From Verrucomicrobiota bacterium (lineage in GTDB: Bacteria; Verrucomicrobiota; Verrucomicrobiia; Limisphaerales; Pedosphaeraceae): 64,000 bases of DNA. The DNA lies in the NCBI GenBank assembly GCA_021325145.1, contig JAJPHR010000106.1:62001-126000 (forward strand). The letters run 5' to 3'. Shown in pieces: positions 47,985 to 57,900 of the stretch (positions are counted from its first letter, which is position 1; each line of letters starts with the position of its first letter). The notes beneath the pieces are model-generated. The model saw only the letters and a program-made list of their open reading frames with translations, was not told the origin of the DNA and made no database searches. The translations under genes were made by a program, and so were the position numbers.

Positions 47985-50156
47985 TCAGGAGCACGAGGCT
48001 GCGGCGGTGATTCGTTTTTGCGCGCCGTTGAGAATATCATGCAGGGCGGCGAGCAACATTTCCGCAGTGTAGGGTTTCATGAGGAATTTCCCCACACCGA
48101 GAGACTCGAGTTCAGCCGATCGTTCGCTGCGGCCAAGGTTCCGGCCCAGTCCGCTCGAAGCGATGATGGGCACGGACGGGGCGATGGATCGGACGGCTTT
48201 GATGAGGCCCAACCCATCCATTCGCGGCATCATCATGTCAGTGACGATGGCTTTGACGTCCCGGCGTCGTTGGCGAAAAGTATCCAATGCTTCCGCGCCA
48301 TCCGCCGCGGTGAGGACGCGATACTGGTATTTTTCAAGAATGGCCCGGTTGGCCATCAGGATTTCGGATTCGTCATCGACCATCAAGATAGTGTCGCCTG
48401 CTCCATTGGGCAGAGGTTTGGGGGTTGCCACGTCGTGCGGGCCGCTGGCGATGGTGGCATCGGGCGAGGCGGGCAGAAGGATTTTGAAGGAAGTTCCCTT
48501 GCCCAGTTCGCTGAAGACAACGATGGAGCCGCCGTGGCTCTTGATGATGCCCATGACGGTGGACAGACCCAGGCCGGTGCCTTTGCCGTGAGGCTTGGTG
48601 GTAAAGAAGGGGTCGAAAATGCGATCAATGATTTCCGGCGGAATGCCGGAGCCGTTATCGGTCACCCGTAGCACGACGTGTGCGCCGGGTTTCAAGCCGG
48701 GGCGTTGAGCCGCGGCTTGAGCGTCCAGCATCATGTTGGTGGCTTCGATGGACAAGAGCCCGCGTTCGGTCAAAACATCGCGCGCGTTGACACAAAGATT
48801 GAGAAGCACCTGCTGGATCTGGGTCCGGTCCCCGCGAATCGGCCAGAGATCGGCGGCGGCATTCAACCGGATTTCGATGTTTTTGGGAAAGGTTTCGCGG
48901 GTCATCGTAACCATTTCCTCCAGCAACGGCCGGAGTTGCAGGGGAACACGCTCACCGGAGACACCACGCCCAAACGTCAGCACCTGCTTGATGATTTCCG
49001 CTCCGCGTTTGGTGCTGGCTTCAATGCGCTTGACGGTTTCCTCAAAATCCGCGGGCGGCAGCGGCCAGCGCAGCATCTCGGTGGCGATCATGATCGGCGC
49101 GAGAATATTGTTGAGATCGTGGGCCATGCCCGTCGCCAGGGTGCCGATGGCTTCCAGCCGTTGCGTGCGGAGGAATTGGGTTTCCAGCCGTTTCTTTTCG
49201 GTGATGTCGGTGTCGATGGTCAGGATGGACGCCGGGTTGCCGGCGGAATCGCGGAGGAGGGTCCAACGGCTGTTGACCGTGATTCGATCGCCGGCTTTGT
49301 TGAGCCGGCGCATTTCCCCGTTCCATTCGCCCTTTTCCAACAACGCGTCGTGGGCGGTTTTATTGGCGAAGACGTCGCCGAGCAGAGCCTGCGCGATGGC
49401 GCCATTGATGGCCTCGGTGGCGGTCCAGCCGTACAAATGCTCGGCGCCCTTGTTCCAGAAGTGGATCCGCTGGTCGTCAAAATCGCGCACGAAAATGGCA
49501 TCCGACGCGAGGTCCAGCAACAGGGCGCTTTCCTGGAGCGCGGTGGCAGCGTGCTTGTGTTCGGCGACTTCCTTTTCGAGCAGGGCATTGGCGCTTTGGA
49601 GCGCGCCGGTTTTTTCAGCGACCAGTTTCTCCAGGTCGTCGAGCTTGCGTTTGGATTCCTGCAGGAGCTGCCATTTCTCCGTCAACGCGTGCGCCAGTTG
49701 CAGGGCCTCGACGTGGTCGAAGGGTTTTTTGAGGATTACCAGGCGGTCGGACGAGCCGATTCGGGTCGTGAGTTCGTCCCAGGAATAATCGGAGTACGCG
49801 GTGCAGATGACCACTTGCAAATCCGGGTCCACTTCCCAGAGGTGGGCGGTGGTTTCAATCCCGTCCCAACCCGGCGGCATCCGCACATCCACGAAAGCCA
49901 GCGCGTAGGGGCGGCCGGCTTTCACGGCCTGCTCGACCAGCGCCAATCCTTCGTTTCCCTGGCAGGCAGAATCGACTTCGAAGTGCGCTTGCCGTTTCGT
50001 CGCGATCGGTTCGCCGAAGAGCGCCGCTTCGGCCGTTTGCAAATCGGTGGCGCTGCTTTCGTCGGGGCAAAGAATCTTCCGGAAATCGGCATGGATGGCC
50101 TGGTTGTCATCGATCACCAGGATGCGGCGATTCAGTCCGGGCCTGGCGGTCTTCAT
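47985..50156 (-). CDS. Hybrid sensor histidine kinase: receiver-PAS-kinase-receiver
   Basis: This cytoplasmic signalling protein has 723 residues. An N-terminal receiver (1-165) has the acidic pair Asp16-Asp17, phospho-acceptor Asp90 and Lys in KKPFD. A coiled coil (165-210) and a PAS domain (211-325) follow. The kinase core has phospho-acceptor His346 (GMAHDLNNI), N-box NLCVNARD, and G-boxes DNGSGIPP and GKGTGLGLS. A second receiver (586-710) has Asp640 (DMMMPRMDG). No membrane segment or DNA-binding output is seen, so it probably passes phosphate through its receivers. Its ATG overlaps the stop of the upstream kinase by 4 bases (ATGA), showing coupled translation. Confidence 0.93.
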   Translation of the reverse strand: MKTARPGLNRRILVIDDNQAIHADFRKILCPDESSATDLQTAEAALFGEPIATKRQAHFEVDSACQGNEGLALVEQAVKAGRPYALAFVDVRMPPGWDGIETTAHLWEVDPDLQVVICTAYSDYSWDELTTRIGSSDRLVILKKPFDHVEALQLAHALTEKWQLLQESKRKLDDLEKLVAEKTGALQSANALLEKEVAEHKHAATALQESALLLDLASDAIFVRDFDDQRIHFWNKGAEHLYGWTATEAINGAIAQALLGDVFANKTAHDALLEKGEWNGEMRRLNKAGDRITVNSRWTLLRDSAGNPASILTIDTDITEKKRLETQFLRTQRLEAIGTLATGMAHDLNNILAPIMIATEMLRWPLPPADFEETVKRIEASTKRGAEIIKQVLTFGRGVSGERVPLQLRPLLEEMVTMTRETFPKNIEIRLNAAADLWPIRGDRTQIQQVLLNLCVNARDVLTERGLLSIEATNMMLDAQAAAQRPGLKPGAHVVLRVTDNGSGIPPEIIDRIFDPFFTTKPHGKGTGLGLSTVMGIIKSHGGSIVVFSELGKGTSFKILLPASPDATIASGPHDVATPKPLPNGAGDTILMVDDESEILMANRAILEKYQYRVLTAADGAEALDTFRQRRRDVKAIVTDMMMPRMDGLGLIKAVRSIAPSVPIIASSGLGRNLGRSERSAELESLGVGKFLMKPYTAEMLLAALHDILNGAQKRITAAASCS

Positions 50157-51859
50157 GCCGGCCCCCTTTTGTCGGGCTGGGAGGGCAGTTCCAGGGTGAA
50201 CGTCGCACCGGTTCCCAAACCAGCGCTGTAAACCGTGAGCGATCCGCCCAGTTCCCGCGCTGCCAAAGCGCCGCTATGAAGGCCGAAGCCGTGGCCGTCC
50301 TTGCGGGTCGTGAAGCCGTGGCCAAAAATGCGGGTGAGATTTTCCGGAGGAATGCCAACGCCGTTGTCGATGACGGAAATCCGGACCCGGTCGTTTCCAT
50401 GTGGCGCAACACGCAGCGTCAACACTTTGCCGGTTTGCCGGCTCTCATCGAGGGCGTATTTGGCGTTGCGGATAAGGTTGACCAGGATCTGGAGAACTTT
50501 GTGTTTATCGACCAGCAAAGGCGAAGTCTCGGAAAACTCGCGGACCAACTGGATGTGATGGCGTTCCATGGCGCCTTGATTCATGCGCAAAGCGTCTTCG
50601 ACCAGGGCGATGGCCGGGAGCGACTCGATCACACCCGAAACGCGGGCGTAATTTTGCTGCATCGCGACAATCTCCTTGATGTGGTCGATATTGCTCCGCA
50701 GCGAGTTGAGTTCGGTCACGATCTCCCCTTGTTCCTTGCTCAAGTGGGCCGCCAGAGAGTTGACGTAATCCGGCAATTGCCGGCCCCTGGGATCGTTGGC
50801 AAAAAAGCCGGGCAGATCCTGCGCCTGGGTTTGGAGCAGGGCGGCTATTTTGGAGATGCTTGCCGCTTTCGAGCCGCGGACTTTTTCGGTGACCAGCGAG
50901 CACGAGGTGGTGACGCTGTTAAGCACGTTGCCGACATTGTGGAGCACGCTCGTGGCCACCTCCGCCATTCCGGCCAGGCGCGATGCCTGCATCAGTTGCT
51001 TGTGGGCCACGTCCAGCTCCGCCTCCGCCTGCTTCATGGCCGTGATGTCCTTCGAGATGCCGAACGTGCCGACGATTTCGCCGGCGCGATTGCGAAGCGG
51101 CATTTTGCTGGTCAGCACCCAAAGCTCGCTGCCATCCTTCAAAACTTCCCTTTCCACCTTGCCAAGCATCGGCTGGCCGCTGCGGATGATCTGCTGCTCA
51201 TCCTCATACGCGGGCCGGGCATGGCCTTCCTTGAAGAAATCAAAATCAGTCATGCCGATGATCTCGTGCTCCGTAACGCCGAAACGTTTGCACAAGCTGG
51301 CGCTCGCCCGGATGAAAGCGGAATGGCGATCTTTGAAATAGACGTGGTCGTGCGAATTGTCCATGAGCGAGCGCAACAGTTCGCGTTCGTACGCCAGCTC
51401 CTGCTCGGTTTGTTTGCGCTGGGTGATGTCCAGCAGCAGCCCCTGGGTGCCAATGATCCGCCCCGCCGCATCGAAGACGGGGGATTTCACCACCTGGAGA
51501 TATTGCACCGAGCCATCCGGATGCAGGTATTCTTCTTCGCGCTCGATGGGTTCGCCGGTGCGGACGATGAAATCGTGATCTCTCGCGCCTTGAGGCGCGG
51601 AGGTGTCCTGGGGCGGGAATTCGCGGGCGGTTTTCCCCAGAATTTGTTCCGCCGGCAGGCCCTTAAGACGGCAGAACCGGGCGTTGACAAAGGTGAAGCG
51701 GCCTTCCAAATCCTTCCTAAAAACGCAAACCGGCAGATGCTCGACGAGGGAATGATACAGCATCTGCGCGTCTTCCACTCCGCTGGAGCCGGTTTTTCGG
51801 CCTCCAGGCTCTTTGGGAGCGGGGTCGACAGCGGAAGCAACGAGGCTTCGGGGGATCAT
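50153..51859 (-). CDS. PAS-PAS sensor histidine kinase
   Basis: The product is a 568-residue soluble kinase. Two PAS domains (about 32-150 and 160-280) each end in a PAC-type IIGTQGLLLDITQRK or IVGTFGISKDITAMK. The histidine box is atypical, VATSVLHNVGNVLNSV with His307, a form common in kinases lacking the usual HDLRTP. The ATPase has NLIRNAKYAL, DNGVGIPPEN and GHGFGLHSGALAA. No transmembrane segment is present, so it senses an internal signal. The start at ATG 51859 has GGGAG nine bases upstream; the frame opens earlier to 52123 but that part looks non-coding, and ATG 51913 is an alternative. It is co-translated with the hybrid kinase downstream. Confidence 0.9.
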   Translation of the reverse strand: MIPRSLVASAVDPAPKEPGGRKTGSSGVEDAQMLYHSLVEHLPVCVFRKDLEGRFTFVNARFCRLKGLPAEQILGKTAREFPPQDTSAPQGARDHDFIVRTGEPIEREEEYLHPDGSVQYLQVVKSPVFDAAGRIIGTQGLLLDITQRKQTEQELAYERELLRSLMDNSHDHVYFKDRHSAFIRASASLCKRFGVTEHEIIGMTDFDFFKEGHARPAYEDEQQIIRSGQPMLGKVEREVLKDGSELWVLTSKMPLRNRAGEIVGTFGISKDITAMKQAEAELDVAHKQLMQASRLAGMAEVATSVLHNVGNVLNSVTTSCSLVTEKVRGSKAASISKIAALLQTQAQDLPGFFANDPRGRQLPDYVNSLAAHLSKEQGEIVTELNSLRSNIDHIKEIVAMQQNYARVSGVIESLPAIALVEDALRMNQGAMERHHIQLVREFSETSPLLVDKHKVLQILVNLIRNAKYALDESRQTGKVLTLRVAPHGNDRVRISVIDNGVGIPPENLTRIFGHGFTTRKDGHGFGLHSGALAARELGGSLTVYSAGLGTGATFTLELPSQPDKRGPA

Positions 51860-52145
51860 GAAGCGGTTCTCCCACGCGCATTTAAACGGGACAGGACTCC
51901 CGTTTCCGGACATAGTTGCCTTAGACCGGACCTGGTCGCTTTTCTTCGTGTGCCGAAACAAAGCTTCATGTTTTCGTTGTAACTTGCTCTCAACACGCGA
52001 ATTCCGTTCGCGCGTGGATGGGCGATGACGCCCATCTGCTTGGGGAGGCCAAACTGCGGGCGCTCCGGTGTGACGCGGGTAGCAGAGCAGCTTGCGTACC
52101 GGTTTGGGATCCTTTGCGTGCAATCAAGGGCACCGGAGAGGTAAA

Positions 52146-52237
52146 CACCAAGCTCCAGAAAAGCTCCAAGCTTCAAACTCCGGTGTAGCGTTGCACTACT
52201 TGGAGTTTGAAGCTTGGTGTTTTTCTGGTGCTTGGTG
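52146..52237. repeat. Long inverted repeat, 36-base arms, overlapping a gene end
   Basis: Arms 52146-52181 and 52202-52237 match at 33 of 36 positions around a 20-base loop. The right arm encodes the final residues of the YdjM-like protein (52196-52795). A 15-base piece (TTTTCTGGAGCTTGG) recurs near 54612, so it is probably a mobile or dispersed palindrome. Confidence 0.75.
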
Positions 52238-52795
52238 CTTGGAACTTGGTGCTTGGCTTTTTCTAATCTTCCTCACGACCCAGGCTGCCAGCCAGACAAC
52301 CGAACACGGAAGCCAGATGTACTTGAGTTCGCTGCGCACGACCGCGCCGCCCCACTGAGTGAAAAATTGGTGGATGGTCAGCGGCGAGACTTCAATCCCG
52401 TGCCAGGGAAAAAAGTAGCGCGCGGAACTGAAAGGCGCGAAGAAGGCGACGCCGAGGCCGCCGTTCGTGAACGCATCCAGCACGCCGTGCGAAGCGGTGA
52501 CCGCAAAGAAAAAGAGGAAGAGACCCCACCATTCGCGCGAGAAGCGCACCACCGGCTTGAACTCGGACGACGCCACCATGAAACCCCATACCAACGCAAA
52601 CGCCAGTGAGTGAGTCAAACCGCGATGGCCGAATATGCTTTCGTAGGGAATGCCGAAACCAAATGCGATCACATCGGCGTCCGGCAGCACGGCCGAGGCG
52701 ATCGCCAATCCCCAAAACTTCCACGGCAACTTCCTGCCGGTGCAGGTTTTGCCCAGCGCGACGGCGGCAAAGGCGTGAGAAAACGCGGAAGCCAT
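52196..52795 (-). CDS. YdjM-like (DUF457) membrane-bound metal-dependent hydrolase
   Basis: The 199-residue membrane protein has four or five hydrophobic segments. Family signatures are MASAFSHAFAAVALGK, LPDADVIAF, the His pair in FGHRGLTHSLAFAL and SHGVLDAFTNGGLGVAFFAPF. The conserved His and Asp residues could bind a metal; relatives such as E. coli YdjM are LexA-regulated but have no defined substrate. The polar tail (about the last 20 residues, KSQAPSSKHQAPEK...) is not family-like and is encoded by the right arm of a long inverted repeat, so the original C-terminus was probably altered by insertion of that element. It is divergent from der. Confidence 0.85.
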   Translation of the reverse strand: MASAFSHAFAAVALGKTCTGRKLPWKFWGLAIASAVLPDADVIAFGFGIPYESIFGHRGLTHSLAFALVWGFMVASSEFKPVVRFSREWWGLFLFFFAVTASHGVLDAFTNGGLGVAFFAPFSSARYFFPWHGIEVSPLTIHQFFTQWGGAVVRSELKYIWLPCSVVWLAAWVVRKIRKSQAPSSKHQAPEKHQASNSK

Positions 52796-52913
52796 GTTAC
52801 ATTGTTAACCACAGCGAGTTTGCAGGGTATCGCCGGGTAGCGCGAGTTCTTTGTCGCTTCCATACCGCTGGTTTTACCTTTCGCATCGCCGCTCTCTGCG
52901 CCATGGTTGAAGC

Positions 52914-54497
52914 ATGTCTGGTTTAATTGCCATCGTCGGTCGCCCCAATGTGGGCAAGTCCGCCCTCTTTAATCGGATCGTGGGCAAACGCATCGCCATC
53001 GTTCACGACCAGCCGGGTGTGACCCGCGACCGCGTCAGCGCGGAAGCGGAATGGGGCGGGCGCGCGTTCACGCTGGTGGACACGGGCGGCATCGGGTTGC
53101 TGCGCCGGGAAAAGGCTGCTGATGTCATTGGCAAGGCGGCGCTCGAACAGGTTGCGCTGGCCATTGAGGCCGCCCACGTGATCGTCCTCGTCGTCAATGT
53201 CCAGGAAGGCATCGTTCCGCTTGATGAGGAAGTGGCGGCTCGTTTGCGCCAATCCGGCAAGCCGGTGTTGGTTGCGGTCAATAAGGTGGATACGTCCAGG
53301 CTGGAAACCGCCGCCTCGGAATTTGCGCGGCTGGGTTTCGAAAGACTGTTTCCGGTCAGCGCCATTCACGGCGAGGGCATCCAGAATTTGATGGAAGCGG
53401 CACTCGCGTTCCTGCCGGCTGAGAGTGAGAAGCCGGCAACTGAGGCAGCCGAGCCGGAAGAAACCAACGGTGACGCGGCCGGCGCGGGGGAGGGGATGGA
53501 AACTATTCTACCGGAAAGCCGACTCACCGGCCCGCTCAAGCTCGCCATTGTCGGACGCCCGAATGTGGGCAAATCGTCCATCATTAACGCCCTCACACAA
53601 TCCGAGCGTGTCATTGTCAGCCCGATCCCGGGCACGACGCGCGATGCTGTGGACGTGCCGTTCGAAGTGGAAACCGACGGCGTGCGCCAGTCCTATGTCC
53701 TGATTGACACCGCGGGCATGCGCAAAACGCGGCGGATCGATGATTCCATCGAGTTCTTCAGCGTGAAGCGCACCGAGGAATCCATCGCGCGCTCGGACAT
53801 TGTGATTTTGGTTTTGGACGCTGAAGCGGGGATTGCCGAGCAGGACAAAAAAGTCGCGGACAAAATTGTCGAGGAGCGCAGGGCCTGCATCATCGTCATC
53901 AACAAATGGGACCTCGTGGAGGAACAGGTTCGCAAGGCGCGCGAGGAGGAATTGGAACGGCGGGGAACGAAAAATCGCAATCGTGACGAGCGGCGCGAGC
54001 GGCGGTTGACCACCCTCGGCGAGTTCGGCCAGTGGGTGCAGGAGCATCTGTTCTTTCTCGATTACGCGCCGGTGATCTTCACGTCCGCCAAGTCGGGCTT
54101 TCACCTCGATCGTTTGCTCGAAGCGGTGCGTTACGTGGCGGCTCAGTTGCAGCAGCGCATCCCCACCGCGTTGTTGAACCGCGCCATTCAGGATTCCATC
54201 GAACGCCGTCAGCCGGTCAGCGCGCAAGGGCATCGGTTGAAATTCTTTTACGCCACCCAGGTGCGGCAAGCCCCGCCCACGTTCCTGCTGTTCGTGAACC
54301 GCGACGAATTGTTCTCGGATCAGTACAAGAAATATCTCGCCGACGAAATCCGCCGCGCCTTTGGCTACGAGGGCTGTCCGATCGTGCTTGTGCCCAAACC
54401 GCGTCCGAAAACCGTGGAGCCGATCCGCAAATTTAAACCGCGGCACGAGCGCGGTAACTATGCGAGCACGCACAGGAAAGGGCGGGCGAGGCGCTGA
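52914..54497 (+). CDS. der: Ribosome-assembly GTPase Der (EngA)
   Basis: This tandem-GTPase acts in maturation of the 50S ribosomal subunit and is essential in most bacteria. The first G domain starts with GRPNVGKSALFNR (9-21) and has DTGGIG and NKVD. The second starts with GRPNVGKSSIINA near residue 214 and has DTAGMRKTRR and NKWD. A KH-like C-terminal domain (about 410-500, KFFYATQVRQAPPTFLLFVN) follows. At 527 residues it is longer than usual because of an acidic linker (about 165-205, rich in Glu and Ala) between the G domains and a basic tail after the KH domain. It is divergent from the YdjM-like gene. Confidence 0.97.
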   Translation: MSGLIAIVGRPNVGKSALFNRIVGKRIAIVHDQPGVTRDRVSAEAEWGGRAFTLVDTGGIGLLRREKAADVIGKAALEQVALAIEAAHVIVLVVNVQEGIVPLDEEVAARLRQSGKPVLVAVNKVDTSRLETAASEFARLGFERLFPVSAIHGEGIQNLMEAALAFLPAESEKPATEAAEPEETNGDAAGAGEGMETILPESRLTGPLKLAIVGRPNVGKSSIINALTQSERVIVSPIPGTTRDAVDVPFEVETDGVRQSYVLIDTAGMRKTRRIDDSIEFFSVKRTEESIARSDIVILVLDAEAGIAEQDKKVADKIVEERRACIIVINKWDLVEEQVRKAREEELERRGTKNRNRDERRERRLTTLGEFGQWVQEHLFFLDYAPVIFTSAKSGFHLDRLLEAVRYVAAQLQQRIPTALLNRAIQDSIERRQPVSAQGHRLKFFYATQVRQAPPTFLLFVNRDELFSDQYKKYLADEIRRAFGYEGCPIVLVPKPRPKTVEPIRKFKPRHERGNYASTHRKGRARR

Positions 54498-54936
54498 TCA
54501 ATTCGTCTCCCGCAAAGGCCACTGACATTGTCGCCAATGGCGTATGTGGCTGCGGTGGCCTTGGCGGCTCTTGCAGAAGCTGTGCCTTACGGTGTTCGGT
54601 TTTTTTCCATTTTTCTGGAGCTTGGCTTTGGTGTTTGGTGTTTGCGCGCGGAGCGCGCCGCTGTGAATAAGGTTTTTAACCCGCTCGCTCGCAAGATTTT
54701 CCCCGCATTTTCCACAGGGAATAACGTTAGCGTAACTTTTTTGCAAAAAATTCTTGTCACCACAACAGGTAGTGGATAAGTTGTCATGGTTCCCCTACTT
54801 AATGGGGTTTTGGCTGGATTCAACCACGGCCAAAATCAATGAAATTAGACCGAATCTGACGGGTCGCCCCCATTGTCTGTGCGGAAATGCGCGGGCGAAG
54901 TTTGATTGACACTAAATCAGTTCGAAAGGCAAAGCC
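54498..54936. promoter_or_regulatory. nrdJ upstream region with three DnaA-box-like sites
   Basis: This 439-base gap has no gene. Three 9-mers each differ from TTATCCACA at one position: TTATTCACA (minus, 54662-54670), TTTTCCACA (plus, 54708-54716) and TTATCCACT (minus, 54771-54779). They flank an A+T-rich stretch at 54733-54757. A copy of the TTTTCTGGAGCTTGG repeat lies near 54612. Control of nrdJ by DnaA, as known for nrdAB in Escherichia coli, is possible but inferred. I find no clear NrdR box or cobalamin riboswitch. Confidence 0.35.
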
Positions 54937-57900
54937 ATGATTGATGTTCGTGAAAATGTAGTATCGTCGTCGTCTGTTTCGCCCGCCCGGCGCACTCGGG
55001 CGGATGTGTCCAAAGCCGTGCGTGGTTCCCGGACCGCCGCCGCTCAAGCCCCCAAATCCAAGTCCATTCGTTTGCAACGCGTTTTCAGCGATGCCAAAAC
55101 CAACCCCTTCGACCAGATCGAATGGGAAAAGCGCACGGCGGAAATCACTGACGACGCCAACAAGGTCATTTTCAAACAGGAAAATGTCGAGGTGCCCAAG
55201 TCCTGGTCCATCCTCGCCACGAAAGTGGTCGTCTCCAAATATTTTTACGGCGAACAAAACACGTCCGAACGCGAAGTGTCGGTCCGCCAGCTCATCCATC
55301 GCATTTCGCGGACGATCGCGGACTGGGGCGTGAAGGATGGTTACTTCAGCAAGGCGGACGGCGAAATCTTTTACAACGAGCTGACCTGGCTTTGCCTCAA
55401 TCAGTACGGCGCGTTCAATTCGCCGGTTTGGTTCAACGTGGGCCTTTACCACCAGTACGGCATTGGCAAGAATTCCGGCAAAGGCAATTGGTTTTACAAT
55501 CGCCAGACCGGCGAAGCCGAACGCGCCCGCACGCAATACGAATATCCCCAGGGCAGCGCGTGTTTCATTCAGTCCGTGGCCGACAACATGGAGGACATCA
55601 TGCGCCTGGCGCACAGCGAGGCGATGCTGTTCAAATACGGCTCCGGCACCGGCACGGACCTGAGCCCGTTGCGTTCCAGCCGCGAGAAACTCAGCGGCGG
55701 CGGCCGGCCGAGCGGCCCGCTTTCGTTCCTCAAGGTCTATGACCAGGTGGCGAATGTCGTGAAGTCCGGCGGCAAGACCCGTCGCGCCGCCAAGATGAAC
55801 ACCTTGCGCGATTGGCACGGTGACATCGAGGAATTCATCGACGCCAAGCAGAAGGAGGAAAAAAAGGCCTGGGCGCTCATCGAGCAGGGTTACGACGGCT
55901 CGTACAATGGCGACGCGTACGGCAGCGTCATGTACCAGAACGAAAATTTGTCCGTTCGCGTCAGCGATGAATTCATGAAAGCGGCCGAGGAAGGCCGCGA
56001 ATGGTGGACCCGCGCCATCACCACGAACCAGCCGCTCGAAAAAAAGGACGCCAACCAGCTCCTCAACAAAATTGCCGAAGGCACCTGGATTTGCGGCGAT
56101 CCGGGCTTGCAATACGATGGCGCGATCCAGAAATGGCACACCTGCAAGGGCACGGAGCCGATTCATTCCACCAATCCCTGCTCGGAGTACGTGTTCCTGA
56201 ACAACACCGCCTGCAATCTCGCGTCGCTCAACCTGATGAAGTTCAAGCGCGAGGACGGTGTGTTCGACCTTGAGCGGTTTAAGGCCGCCGTGCGCATTTT
56301 CATCACCGCGCAGGAAATCATCGTTGATAACGCCAGCTATCCGACCAAGGAAATTGCGGAGAATTCGCACATCTATCGCACCCTGGGCCTCGGCTACGCG
56401 AACCTCGGCTCGCTCATCATGAGCTACGGTTTGCCGTACGATTCGAACGAAGGCCGCGCGCTCGCGGGCGCCATCACCGCCGTGATGACCGGCCATGCGT
56501 ATGAGCAATCCGCGGAAATCGCCGGGGCGATGGGTGCGTTCAAGGGTTATGCGGACGCCCGTTGCGCGCACGTTTCCAAGCCGGCTGCCCGGGATAACAT
56601 CGCTTCCATGCTCGGCGTCATTCAGCAGCATCGCAATGCCGTCGAGGAAATCCAGCCGAGCCGCGAGTTCAATTATCTCAAGGAAGAAGCGCGCCGTTGC
56701 TGGGACCGCGCCCTCGAACGCGGCAAGAAGGCTGGTTACCGCAACGCGCAAGTCACCGTGCTCGCGCCCACCGGCACCATCGCGTTCCTCATGGATTGCG
56801 ACACCACCGGCGTCGAACCGGACATCGCGCTGGTGAAATATAAATTGCTGGCCGGCGGCGGGTTGTTGAAAATCGTCAATCGCACTGTGCCCGAGGCCTT
56901 GCGCCGCGTGGGCTACAGCGCCGCGGAGATCGAGAAGATCATCGCCCACATCGCCAAATACGACACCATCGAGGACGTGCTGGACGAGGGCAAACCTGTG
57001 GCCAGCGGATTGCGTCCGGAACATCTGGATATTTTCGATTGCGCGTTCAAGCCTTACCAGGGCAAGCGCAGCATTCGTTACATGGCGCATTTGAAAATGA
57101 TGGCCGCCGCGCAACCATTCATCAGCGGCGCGATTTCCAAGACCGTCAACCTCCCGCAGGATTGCTCGGTGGCGGACATTCGCGACGCCTACGTGCAGGC
57201 CTGGAAAATGGGGCTCAAATGCGTGGCCATTTACCGCGACGGCTCCAAACGCTCGCAGCCGCTCAACACCAAGAAGACCAACGAAGGCGGCGACAAGATC
57301 GATCCCAAGGCCGCTGACAAACGCATTCTCGAACTCGAAGCCGAAGTCGGGAAGCTGCGCGCGCAAACCGGGCAACCGTTGCGCCGCCGCTTGCCGGACA
57401 CCCGCACCGCGCTCACCCACAAGTTCGACATCGCCGGCCACGAGGGTTACCTCACCGTCGGCCTGTTCGAAGACGGCGCGCCGGGCGAACTCTTCGTCAC
57501 CATGGCCAAGGAAGGTTCCACCATCGGTGGATTGATGGACACCATCGGCACCCTCACCAGCATGGCCTTGCAATATGGCGTGCCGCTGGAAACGCTGCTC
57601 CGGAAATTCGCCCACCAACGCTTCGAACCCTCCGGCTTCACCAAGAATCCCGAGGTCCGCAACGCGTCCTCGATCATCGACTACGTCTTCCGCTGGATGG
57701 CGTTTCAGTTCATCCCCGGTTACCGCGAGGCCAACACCCTCAACCGCAACCAGCCCGAGCTCGCCATGCCCGGCCTGATGGAGGAAGTCAAAAAGCAGGT
57801 CAACCGCCCCGTCCCCGAACTCCCCATTTCATCCGAGGACACCGACCTGATCGAACTCAAACCCGCCAACGGCAACGGTGGTGGAAATGGCAACGGCCAT

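Noticed and set aside
48678..51982. Two plus-strand frames of over 500 codons opposite the kinase genes
   Set aside because: The minus strand encodes complete receiver, PAS and kinase motifs; the plus-strand products show no recognisable domain.
54510..54530. GCCACTG in the nrdJ upstream region as part of a cobalamin riboswitch
   Set aside because: Only the 7-base core is present; no surrounding conserved B12-riboswitch helices could be recognised, and it lies about 410 bases from the start.
54662..54779. Chromosomal replication origin
   Set aside because: Three near-consensus boxes are too few, no dnaA, dnaN or rpmH gene is nearby, and GC skew cannot be measured here.
54820..57618. A 932-codon minus-strand frame opposite nrdJ
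   Set aside because: It is an antisense shadow of a highly biased high-G+C gene; nrdJ carries all catalytic motifs.
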